A stretch of 64,000 nucleotides of DNA from assembly GCA_964511875.1 (NCBI GenBank), contig CAZEHS010000002.1, positions 1 to 64,000 on the forward strand, given 5' to 3'. A program made the position numbers and the translations under genes. The stretch's first letter is position 1; each line of letters starts with the position of its first letter. Below the pieces are notes generated by a model. The model did not search any database, was not told the origin of the DNA, and saw only the letters and a program-made list of their open reading frames with translations. Origin of the DNA: CAZEHS01 sp964511875. GTDB taxonomy: Bacteria > Bacillota > Clostridia > Peptostreptococcales > Acidaminobacteraceae. Positions 52,855-60,013 of the stretch are shown here, piece after piece.

Positions 52855-53759
52855 AAGGGCTGATAACTAACATACAGCGGTTTTCGGTTCACGACGGTTA
52901 TGGAATCAGAACCATCGTATTCCTTTCAGGATGCTCGTTAAAATGCGCATGGTGTCAAAATCCGGAAACACTGAGATGTAAACCGGAACTGATGTTTCTG
53001 GAGGATTTGTGTATTGGCTGCGGCGCATGTGTCCGCGTATGTCCCACAGGTGCTTCGAAAATGAAAGACGGCCGCGTCACCGTTGACAGGGATTTGTGTA
53101 AAGCTTGCTTCGAATGTGTCAAGGCCTGTTATTTCGATGCGCGACGCCCTTCAAGCAAGGTAATGACAGTCGATGAGACTTACAGGGAATTCATGCGGGA
53201 CGAAGTCTTTTTCCGCAATTCAGGCGGAGGACTGACGCTTAGCGGCGGCGACCCTTTGTACCAGATAGACTTTGCGGTGGAGCTGCTTAAACGGGTCAAG
53301 GACGCAGGCCTTCATACGGCAATAGAAACTGCAGGAAACGTCCCTTACGCGTCCATACAAAAGGTTCTGCCTTATACCGACCTGTTTTTGTACGACATTA
53401 AAATGATTGACGAGGATAAGCATAAGCAATGGACCAATGCATCAAATAAGATAATCTTGAGCAATCTGATTCAATTGGCGAAGGAGGGCAAGGAGATCAT
53501 CATCCGTGTTCCTCTTATCCCGAATTTGAACGATGGCGATGAGTTTAGATCAATCGTGGATTTCGTAAGTGGGCTGCCTGCGATAAGAGAGATACACATT
53601 CTTCCCTACCATAGTTTCGGCGAATCAAAATACACTCAACTGGAAATGAAGAACACTATGATCGGCTATCAGGAAGAAAATGACGAAGCGATTGTTGCCT
53701 GTAAAAATTATGCGTTGGATAAAGGTTTTAAAGTCAGTATCGGGGGTGCTGGTTTTTGA
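52851..53759 (+). CDS. Glycyl radical enzyme activase (radical SAM)
   Basis: This 302-residue activating enzyme has the radical-SAM motif Cys28-x3-Cys32-x2-Cys35 in SGCSLKCAWCQNPE. Two more 4Fe-4S clusters lie in an inserted ferredoxin domain: Cys54, 57, 60, 64 and Cys83, 86, 89, 93. SGGDPLYQ follows near residue 127. This three-cluster form is the one paired with diol dehydratases, choline lyase and decarboxylases, not with plain pyruvate formate-lyase. It abstracts hydrogen from Gly760 of the neighbouring enzyme to store the radical. Start overlaps the GRE stop (ATGA). Confidence 0.95.
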   Translation: MKGLITNIQRFSVHDGYGIRTIVFLSGCSLKCAWCQNPETLRCKPELMFLEDLCIGCGACVRVCPTGASKMKDGRVTVDRDLCKACFECVKACYFDARRPSSKVMTVDETYREFMRDEVFFRNSGGGLTLSGGDPLYQIDFAVELLKRVKDAGLHTAIETAGNVPYASIQKVLPYTDLFLYDIKMIDEDKHKQWTNASNKIILSNLIQLAKEGKEIIIRVPLIPNLNDGDEFRSIVDFVSGLPAIREIHILPYHSFGESKYTQLEMKNTMIGYQEENDEAIVACKNYALDKGFKVSIGGAGF

Positions 53760-54019
53760 AAGTCGTTATCTATTTGGAGTACTATGGAGAATACAAAAGA
53801 CAAACCGGCAAAATGAATGAAGAATTGATTGTTTCATCAGCCTTAGCGGAAGCCTATCCGCAAATCATGAACCACATAAAAGAAGCATATGGGCTGATGC
53901 CGCCATTTGTCATGATGATGGGTAATGCACATATTGCTGGAGTACTGAAATATCGCGGGGATGAGCCATTAAAAGACGGGACTGTTTTTAAATTCCTGCC
54001 ATCCATATCTGGTGGCTGA
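53756..54019 (+). CDS. MoaD/ThiS-like small sulfur carrier
   Basis: This 87-residue protein ends in Ser-Gly-Gly and has the beta-grasp pattern: KVVIYLEYYGEYK at the start and GDEPLKDGTVFKFLPSISGG at the end (core DGTVFKFLP). A C-terminal Gly-Gly is the site of thiocarboxylation in MoaD, which donates sulfur to molybdopterin or tungstopterin. Such genes are common next to aldehyde ferredoxin oxidoreductases. The start is TTG at 53756, overlapping the activase TGA stop. Positions 20-60 are unusually Met- and Glu-rich. Its E1-like partner is not in the window. Confidence 0.78.
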   Translation: MKVVIYLEYYGEYKRQTGKMNEELIVSSALAEAYPQIMNHIKEAYGLMPPFVMMMGNAHIAGVLKYRGDEPLKDGTVFKFLPSISGG

Positions 54020-54038
54020 ATAAAAACGAGGTGATGTC

Positions 54039-55922
54039 ATGAAAGGATTTGCAGGCAAAATACTACATGTCAATCTGAATGAGGGAACCTTCCTCGTTGA
54101 GCGACCTGATGAGCAGTTTTACAGAACTTATATAGGCGGCAGCTGCTTGGGTACTTATTATGTCATGAAGGGCATGGAAAAAGGGACCGAACCTTTATCT
54201 CCTGAAAGCGTACTTGTTTTTTCAATTGGTCCATTGGCCGGTGCAGCGATCAGTGGAGCATCGAGGCATGCGGTTACAGGGAAATCCCCACAAACCGGCG
54301 GAATCATGGCCAGTGAAGGCGGCGGCTACTGGGCGCCTGAATTGAAGTGGGCTGGTTTTGATGCAATAGTCCTGACTGGGAAATCTGAGAAGCCAGTCTA
54401 CTTGTGGATCCACAATGGCGATGTTGAACTGCGTGATGCCGTAAGTATCTGGGGTAAGACTACGAAGGAAGCTCAGACGATTATTCGTGATGAGTTAGGT
54501 GATGACAAAATCCGTGTAGCCCAGATTGGTGTGGCTGGTGAGACAGGCTGTAATTATGCCAATATTGTTAATGAACTTGCGCATTTTAATGGCCGCGGCG
54601 GCCTTGGTGCAGTGATGGGATCCAAAAATCTCCGTGCAATTGCAGTCCGCGGTACCAGCAAACCGGATTATTTTGATCAGGAAGGTATCAAGGCTCTTGC
54701 AAAGAAAGGGGCTGAAACCATACGCGATAGCTCAGGGTTGCAGGGCTTTAAAAAGTATGGAACAAATGGGTGTGTTGATGAGCATATCGGTCTGGGAGGG
54801 TTGCCTACGAGGAATTGGTCATCCGGCGTATTTGAAGGACAGGATGATCTGACACCAGTAGCCTGGAATGACGCACTCATTAAGCCAGGCACATGTTTTG
54901 GCTGTGCTCAAAGCTGCAAGCGTCATATTGACGGCAATAAAACAGATGCTGTTGATCCTGCCTATGGCGGCCCAGAGTATGAGACAGTAGGCATGGTGGG
55001 CCCGAACCTTTGCATATCGGATAAAGTTGCTATCTGCCAGATCAATGAGATCTGTTCTAAATACGCCTTTGATACGATTTCCTTTGGTGCCACGGCCAGT
55101 TTTATCATGGAGTGTTTTGAGAAAGGGCTTCTGACTGAAGCCGACACCGGTGGGCTGTCCATAACCTTCGGAAATGTCGATGCAGTACTCAAATTGGCAG
55201 AACAGATCGGTCGTGGAGAAGGTTTTGGGAAATTGGCGGCTGAAGGCTCTGCTTTCTTGGCCCAAAAAATCGGCAAAGGCAGCGAAAAGTTTCTACTCAC
55301 TGTAAAAAACAAAGAATTCCCTGCTCATATGCCGCAGGCAAAGGCATCCTTAGGTCTTGCCTATGCATTGGTGCCATATGGGGCAGACCATGTATCCAGT
55401 CAGATGGACCCGACAATCGGTGTCGCCCCATTGCCATATCAGATGAAAGGGCTTGGCTTTGACAGGGCTGAAGACCCATCGGAGATGAATCTGGAAAAGG
55501 CAAAATTGTTTTGGCGAACTCAGGTTGCCTACAGCATGATGGATACTGCAAGTGTATGCTTGCTGGCATTCAGTTTCTGGACCGCATACGACCTGGATGA
55601 TCTGGTCCAAGGCATCAATGTTGCAACGGGTTGGAAAATGAATCTCTATGAACTCATGATGGTAGGCGAAAGACGGCTTCAGATGATGCGGGCATTCAAT
55701 GCCAAGGAAGGATTCACCAGCACAGATGATGTTCTGCCGGAAAAACTTTTCATCCCATTGAAGGGGGGCATAACTGACGGCGTAGCAATGGACAAGGATG
55801 CCTTTTTTAAAGCCAGGGACCTTTACTATGAATTAGCAGGCTGGACTACAGAAAACAATGCACCTTCTACCGCACGATTGCTATCCCTCAATCTGGATTG
55901 GGTTACTGACTATCTAAGCTGA
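54039..55922 (+). CDS. Aldehyde ferredoxin oxidoreductase (tungsten pterin enzyme)
   Basis: This 627-residue protein belongs to the AOR family. The N-terminal pterin-binding domain shows GGSCLGTYYVMK, ISGASRHAVTGKSPQTGG (core SRHAVTGKSP) and NGRGGLGAVMGSKNL. The 4Fe-4S cluster ligands are Cys286, Cys289, Cys293 in CFGCAQSC and Cys507 in ASVCLLAF, as in the Pyrococcus enzyme. AOR oxidises aldehydes to acids and reduces ferredoxin, or the reverse. GAGGTGATGTC precedes the ATG. Being coexpressed with the glycyl radical enzyme, it probably takes the aldehyde that enzyme or a dehydrogenase makes. The reduced ferredoxin could in turn feed the activase. Confidence 0.93.
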   Translation: MKGFAGKILHVNLNEGTFLVERPDEQFYRTYIGGSCLGTYYVMKGMEKGTEPLSPESVLVFSIGPLAGAAISGASRHAVTGKSPQTGGIMASEGGGYWAPELKWAGFDAIVLTGKSEKPVYLWIHNGDVELRDAVSIWGKTTKEAQTIIRDELGDDKIRVAQIGVAGETGCNYANIVNELAHFNGRGGLGAVMGSKNLRAIAVRGTSKPDYFDQEGIKALAKKGAETIRDSSGLQGFKKYGTNGCVDEHIGLGGLPTRNWSSGVFEGQDDLTPVAWNDALIKPGTCFGCAQSCKRHIDGNKTDAVDPAYGGPEYETVGMVGPNLCISDKVAICQINEICSKYAFDTISFGATASFIMECFEKGLLTEADTGGLSITFGNVDAVLKLAEQIGRGEGFGKLAAEGSAFLAQKIGKGSEKFLLTVKNKEFPAHMPQAKASLGLAYALVPYGADHVSSQMDPTIGVAPLPYQMKGLGFDRAEDPSEMNLEKAKLFWRTQVAYSMMDTASVCLLAFSFWTAYDLDDLVQGINVATGWKMNLYELMMVGERRLQMMRAFNAKEGFTSTDDVLPEKLFIPLKGGITDGVAMDKDAFFKARDLYYELAGWTTENNAPSTARLLSLNLDWVTDYLS

Positions 55923-55953
55923 ATCTCAAATTAAAAGATAATGAGGAAACGAC

Positions 55954-56298
55954 ATGCCGTATATTGATGTTAAAGTGACTTCAGTGCTTAATGAAGATGA
56001 GAAAACAGCACTGAAAGATGGTTTGGGTCAAATTATAACTAGAATCCCAGGAAAATCAGAAGCGGTCACAATGATCGGTCTGACAGGTGGTTATGACTTG
56101 TTTTTAGGCGGAAAGTCATTGGTTAGCGGCGCTTATGTTGAGGTCAAGGCCTTTAATGAAGTACCCAGAGAGTATAAGGAGCTTGTTAACACAGGAATTT
56201 TCGAATTACTGACAAAAGTTTTATCTGTTCCATCAAAGAATGTCTATATAACTTATTATGATCAGAATGAATGGGGCTGCAACGGAAGTTTATTGTAA
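55954..56298 (+). CDS. Tautomerase/MIF-superfamily-like protein
   Basis: This 114-residue protein starts MPYIDVKVTS, so Pro would become the N-terminal residue after Met removal, which is the catalytic base of 4-oxalocrotonate tautomerase and MIF. The length and two beta-alpha-beta-like halves (MIGLTGGYDLFLGG and YVEVKAFNEVP) match the MIF-type fused arrangement. It closes the operon with the glycyl radical enzyme and AOR, 31 bases after the latter, and likely converts an enol product to the keto form or decomposes a reactive intermediate. The family call is moderate, as no strong global motif exists. Confidence 0.65.
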   Translation: MPYIDVKVTSVLNEDEKTALKDGLGQIITRIPGKSEAVTMIGLTGGYDLFLGGKSLVSGAYVEVKAFNEVPREYKELVNTGIFELLTKVLSVPSKNVYITYYDQNEWGCNGSLL

Positions 56299-56340
56299 AG
56301 GACAAATTACTGGAATGTAAATTAAAATGAAACGAACCAT

Positions 56341-56370
56341 GAAGGCCCTACCATCGGTGGGGCTTTCGTC
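56341..56370 (+). terminator. Weak terminator at the end of the GRE operon
   Basis: A 9-bp stem with wobble pairs (AAGGCCCTA with TGGGGCTTT) has a 7-base loop and is followed by a short T-poor stretch. It lies about 45 bases after the tautomerase stop. Confidence 0.5.
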
Positions 56371-56374
56371 ATTG

Positions 56375-56406
56375 ATTGTTGACAATTAGAGTTAATGGTG
56401 TATAAT
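56375..56406 (+). promoter_or_regulatory. LacI-gene promoter with ATTGTTGACAAT palindrome
   Basis: TTGACA (56379-56384), 16 bases, TATAAT (56401-56406). A 12-base near-palindrome ATTGTTGACAAT (56375-56386) overlaps the -35 and matches the TTGTNNACAA motif seen before other island operons. This ties the LacI gene to the same regulon. Confidence 0.75.
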
Positions 56407-56471
56407 AAAGATGATTAGTATTATATGTGTATATAAATGCGTTATAACAGGATTTTCCAGGGAGCAATTCT

Positions 56472-57497
56472 ATGAGTGTTACAATCATTGATATCGCAGA
56501 TAAAATAGGCGTATCCAATGCCACCGTATCCAGAGCATTGAATGGGAAGAAGGGTGTATGTGAGAAAACCCGGATACGTATCCTCACGGAAGCAAAAAAG
56601 CAAAGATATCAACCCAATGCTATCGCAAGGGGACTTGTGAGCAGGTCAACAAACACGATAGGCTTGGTCATACCTGATATCACAAATCCTTTTTTTCCAG
56701 AAGTGGCGCGCGGCGTTGAAGATGCGTGCCGGGAAGCTGGATACAACCTGCTCTTGTGCTGTTCAAACTGGGACAGGGATCAGGAAAAATCCTGCTTGGA
56801 AATCCTGAAACAAAGTCGAGTGGACGGTCTGATCATAAACCCGAACTCGCTTTCCAACATTGAACTCATCGAAAAGACAGGGATACCAGTGGTATATCTC
56901 AATTCAAGGCTAAATGATGGATACAGCACTTATGTAGGAGTCGACAATGAATTGGGTGCCCAGATTGCGACGGAACATTTGATACAGTGTGGTTATAAGC
57001 GGGTTGCGTATATAGGAGGAGCTAGTCGCTCATTTTCAAATAACGAACGGTTGAACGGATATCTGGCAGCACTTAATAAAAACAACATCGAGACTATTAA
57101 CGGATTAATCATGTCAGGAAAATTTGATAATGAATCCGGGTACGAACTGACCAAACGGTTATTTGAGCGGCAAGACCCGCCAGATGCTGTTTTCGCGGGA
57201 AATGATATGATTGCCCTCGGAGTAATGGAATATGCTCAGGAGAGGAATCTGAAGATTCCGGAAGACTTCGGAATCATCGGTTTCGATGACATGTTCGCTT
57301 CGGGCTTGCCTCAAATCCAGTTGAGTACGATGGCTATTCCGAAAACATTCTTAGGAAAAAAATCGCTGGATATTCTGTTGGATAAAATCAATTCAGATGA
57401 AGTCGGCAGCATCAATTATGTGATCAAACCCAGATTGATTGTCAGGAAAACCACACGGGTTATCTTGGATCATGGAAATCCACTAGCATTTCAATGA
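56472..57497 (+). CDS. LacI-family transcriptional regulator
   Basis: This 341-residue repressor has an N-terminal helix-turn-helix and hinge (TIIDIADKIGVSNATVSRAL, with YQPNAIARGL) and a sugar-binding-protein-like core: IGLVIPDITNPFFPEVARGV, GLIINPN, PDAVFAGNDMIALG and GIIGFDDMFAS. Such regulators bind a sugar-like effector. Its promoter carries the island palindrome, and it follows the GRE operon in the same direction, so it probably helps control the island. The psuKG genes downstream have their own promoter, so control of pseudouridine use is less likely. Confidence 0.92.
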   Translation: MSVTIIDIADKIGVSNATVSRALNGKKGVCEKTRIRILTEAKKQRYQPNAIARGLVSRSTNTIGLVIPDITNPFFPEVARGVEDACREAGYNLLLCCSNWDRDQEKSCLEILKQSRVDGLIINPNSLSNIELIEKTGIPVVYLNSRLNDGYSTYVGVDNELGAQIATEHLIQCGYKRVAYIGGASRSFSNNERLNGYLAALNKNNIETINGLIMSGKFDNESGYELTKRLFERQDPPDAVFAGNDMIALGVMEYAQERNLKIPEDFGIIGFDDMFASGLPQIQLSTMAIPKTFLGKKSLDILLDKINSDEVGSINYVIKPRLIVRKTTRVILDHGNPLAFQ

Positions 57498-57512
57498 AGC
57501 AGCAAACAATTG

Positions 57513-57550
57513 ATAACCATCAGTCCAGTTGAATTGATGGTTATTTTTTA
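57513..57550 (+). terminator. Rho-independent terminator of the LacI gene
   Basis: ATAACCATCA (57513-57522) pairs with TGATGGTTAT (57535-57544), followed by six Ts. Confidence 0.9.
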
Positions 57551-57577
57551 TTGCAAAAAACCTTCACTGGGTATAAT
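57551..57577 (+). promoter_or_regulatory. Possible psuK promoter
   Basis: TATAAT at 57572-57577 is perfect. TTGCAA at 57551-57556 is 15 bases upstream, slightly short. It lies 45 bases before the psuK start. Confidence 0.45.
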
Positions 57578-57621
57578 ATAAACATATGATTACAACATAA
57601 AGATATACTTACGGAGAAAAT

Positions 57622-58728
57622 ATGACAACTCGTGAAAAAGAAATCCTGAACCTGTTGCGGGAATACCCGCTTATATCCCAGCAGGACTTGGCTGAACAAC
57701 TGGGCATAACGCGGTCTTCAGTAGGCGTCCACATCAGCAACCTGATGCAGAAGGGATATATCCGCGGCAAGGGGTACATACTCGCTGATGAGAGACGTAT
57801 AGCTGTGGTGGGAGGCGCGAATCTGGATATTTTTGGTTTTCCTGAGTCTGAGCTGCTGCCTGGAGTTTCTAACCCCGGCCGTGTAGAGTCCGCATGCGGC
57901 GGAGTAGGCCGGAATATCGCTGAGAACCTTGCCCGTTTGGGAACACCTGTAGGGCTAATTACTGCTATAGGGCAGGATTCTCAGGGGGAACGGATTCGAC
58001 AGGTGTGCCATGCTGCAGGAGTGGATCTGGAGCATGGCATCGTTTCTGCACGCTACCCCACGTCAACTTATATTGCATTGCAGGATGGGCGGGGAGATAT
58101 GGCTTGGGCGGTTTCTCAGATGGATATCATGGCTGAAATGACTGTGGAAAATCTCCGGAAAGAGGAGTCCTGGCTGGATCAGGCTTCTGCGCTGGTTTTG
58201 GATGCTAATCTGCCGGAAGCCGCATTAGGTTGGCTTGCGGATCGCTATTCTCATCAGCCGGTCTGGGTGGATCCGGTATCTGTTGAAAAATCAAAGAAAC
58301 TCAGTGGATTTCTTGGACGTTTTTTTGCCATTAAACCCAATCGGAAGGAAGCGGCTCAACTTTCCGGCATCTCGGCAGAAGGAAGGGATGGGGTACTGGC
58401 CAACTGGCGTTATTTCATGAGCCTGGGTGTAGCAGAACTCTGGCTTTCTCTTGGTCAGGAAGGCCTTTTTTTCGGAAACTCAAAAGGCGGTTTTTTTGCA
58501 AGGTCTCCTGACATAAGGTCAGTCAATGCCAATGGGGCTGGGGATGCGCTCATGGCAGGCGCCGTATACAGCACCTTCGCGGGGTATACGGATCAGGACC
58601 GAGTCCGTATGGCGCTGGCCGCAGCAGCACTGACCTGTACATCTTCAGAAACCATCCATCCAGATATGTCTGAAACACTTATAAAATCCATGATGCATGA
58701 GGTGACAATCAATGAAACGGTATCTTGA
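57622..58728 (+). CDS. psuK: Pseudouridine kinase with N-terminal helix-turn-helix
   Basis: This 368-residue PfkB-family kinase has an N-terminal winged helix (about 1-58, EKEILNLLREYPLISQQDLA and LGITRSSVGVHI), then the kinase: VVGGANLDIFG, GGVGRNIAENLARLG, FAIKPNRKEA and the catalytic NANGAGDALMAG. Of the PfkB enzymes, pseudouridine kinases characteristically bring such an extra DNA-binding segment and pair with PsuG, encoded next with a 17-base overlap. It phosphorylates pseudouridine at the 5' position. The helix-turn-helix may let the enzyme regulate its own operon. Confidence 0.9.
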   Translation: MTTREKEILNLLREYPLISQQDLAEQLGITRSSVGVHISNLMQKGYIRGKGYILADERRIAVVGGANLDIFGFPESELLPGVSNPGRVESACGGVGRNIAENLARLGTPVGLITAIGQDSQGERIRQVCHAAGVDLEHGIVSARYPTSTYIALQDGRGDMAWAVSQMDIMAEMTVENLRKEESWLDQASALVLDANLPEAALGWLADRYSHQPVWVDPVSVEKSKKLSGFLGRFFAIKPNRKEAAQLSGISAEGRDGVLANWRYFMSLGVAELWLSLGQEGLFFGNSKGGFFARSPDIRSVNANGAGDALMAGAVYSTFAGYTDQDRVRMALAAAALTCTSSETIHPDMSETLIKSMMHEVTINETVS

Positions 58729-59629
58729 CATGACCCCGGAAGTCTGGGAAGCGATTGAAAGCGGAAAGCCGGTCGTAGCACTGGAATCAACAATAATATC
58801 ACATGGCATGCCCTATCCGCAGAACGTTGAAACAGCACGCCGCGTGGAAGCCATCATCCGGGAGCAGGGGGCAGTACCTGCAACCATAGCGGTCCTGGGC
58901 GGGCGACTAAAGGCCGGTCTCACAGAAGAAGAACTGGAATACCTGGGAAAATCACCAGGCATTAAAAAGACAAGCCGAAGGGATCTGCCGGCGTTGGTGG
59001 CACTGAAACAGGACGGTGCAACAACGGTGGCATCCACTATGATCATCGCAGCACTGGCTGGGATCAAGGTGTTTGTAACCGGGGGCATAGGAGGCGTGCA
59101 TCGCGGTGCTCAGGAGACCTTTGACATCTCCGCTGATCTCACTGAGCTTGCAAACACATCCGTGGCGGTTGTTTGTGCCGGAGCAAAGTCGATCCTGGAT
59201 ATCGGGCTGACTCTGGAGGTTCTTGAAACCCAGGGAGTTCCGGTACTGGGATATGAAACGGAGCACTTTCCAGCGTTTTATACCCGTACCAGCGGATACG
59301 GAGTAGATGTGACGGTTTCCAGTCCTCAGGAAGCTGCAGCAGTGATGCAGGTAAAATGGGACATGGGTCTCACAGGCGGTGTGCTGATTGCAAACCCGAT
59401 TCCAGAAGCCTATGCCATGGAAGAAAGCATCATCATCAAGGCAATAGACACCGCCTTGAAGGAAGCCGAAAATCAAGGAATCCGCGGCAAGGAAATGACG
59501 CCCTTCCTGTTGTCTCGCGTAAAGGCTCTAACGGACGGCAAGAGTCTGGACAGCAATATCCAGCTCGTTTACAATAACGCACGTGTCGGGGGTCAGATCG
59601 CTGTGGCTTATGCGGAGCTGTTGAAGTGA
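58712..59629 (+). CDS. psuG: Pseudouridine-5'-phosphate glycosidase
   Basis: This 305-residue enzyme cleaves the C-C glycosidic bond of pseudouridine 5'-phosphate to uracil and ribose 5-phosphate. Family marks are ALESTIISHGMPYPQN near the N-terminus, KTSRRDLPAL, TVASTMIIAALAGIKVFVTGGIGGVHRGA (core TGGIGGVHRGA) and the C-terminal ANPIPEAYAM. The catalytic Lys lies in the region KTSRRDL or nearby. The start overlaps psuK, so both enzymes are coupled. Ribose 5-phosphate can enter the pentose phosphate pathway through the transketolase encoded 385 bases downstream. Confidence 0.95.
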   Translation: MKRYLDMTPEVWEAIESGKPVVALESTIISHGMPYPQNVETARRVEAIIREQGAVPATIAVLGGRLKAGLTEEELEYLGKSPGIKKTSRRDLPALVALKQDGATTVASTMIIAALAGIKVFVTGGIGGVHRGAQETFDISADLTELANTSVAVVCAGAKSILDIGLTLEVLETQGVPVLGYETEHFPAFYTRTSGYGVDVTVSSPQEAAAVMQVKWDMGLTGGVLIANPIPEAYAMEESIIIKAIDTALKEAENQGIRGKEMTPFLLSRVKALTDGKSLDSNIQLVYNNARVGGQIAVAYAELLK

Positions 59630-59631
59630 TG

Positions 59632-59875
59632 TGATTAGTTGTATATGTCAACCTTCCTCTGGGAGGAAGGTGTCAGCGAAGCTGGCCACAGCGCCTACAT
59701 GTGATTAACAAATCAAAGATTTGTATCACATGTGTCACTTTAGGCATAAGCGACCCGCGACGAATCGTAGATTCGGGCGGTCTGCTTAACAGAAGGAGTC
59801 CCGGAGGGTACCGCTCTACGACTCCCCCTGTCACCTTCGGTGACATCACCCTCCCTGAGGGAGATTGAGAGTCGG
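59632..59875. repeat. Palindrome-rich intergenic element (MITE-like)
   Basis: The 384-base gap after psuG has no gene. It holds several imperfect hairpins: CCTTCCTCTGGGAGGAAGG near 59650, ATACAAATCTTTGATTTGT-type pairing near 59708, GTCACCTTCGGTGAC near 59830 and CTCCCTGAGGGAG near 59851. The left end (GAGGAAGGTGTCAGCGAAGCTG) and right end (CTGTCACCTTCGGTGAC, GAGGGAGATTG) are of the style found in dispersed intergenic repeats of Clostridia. No transposase is present. Confidence 0.6.
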
Positions 59876-59880
59876 TGAAA

Positions 59881-59928
59881 AAAGCAAACAGCTGTTGGTA
59901 AAAATACCGGCAGCTGTTTGCTTTTTTT
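59881..59928. terminator. Strong terminator after psuG
   Basis: A 20-bp stem with two wobble pairs (59881-59900 with 59905-59924) has an AAAA loop and ends in seven Ts; the A-run on the left makes it work in both directions. Confidence 0.92.
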
Positions 59929-60013
59929 GAGTTTCTCAGGATGGATTAAGGGGTATCGACTATACAGTGTGAACTGAATTCAAACGACGGAGTATTCGGA
60001 CGGAGGATTATGT

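Noticed and set aside
27208..56298. Bacterial microcompartment locus around the glycyl radical enzyme
   Set aside because: No shell proteins (BMC or EutN/CcmL type) or encapsulation peptides are visible in the window.
27208..56298. Integrated plasmid, prophage or transposon
   Set aside because: No integrase, transposase, phage structural gene or tRNA attachment site was found; only base composition suggests transfer.
28047..56406. All TTGACA-containing sites as operators
   Set aside because: TTGACA is the normal -35 box; only the sites with the full TTGTNNACAA pattern, or one mismatch, were counted.
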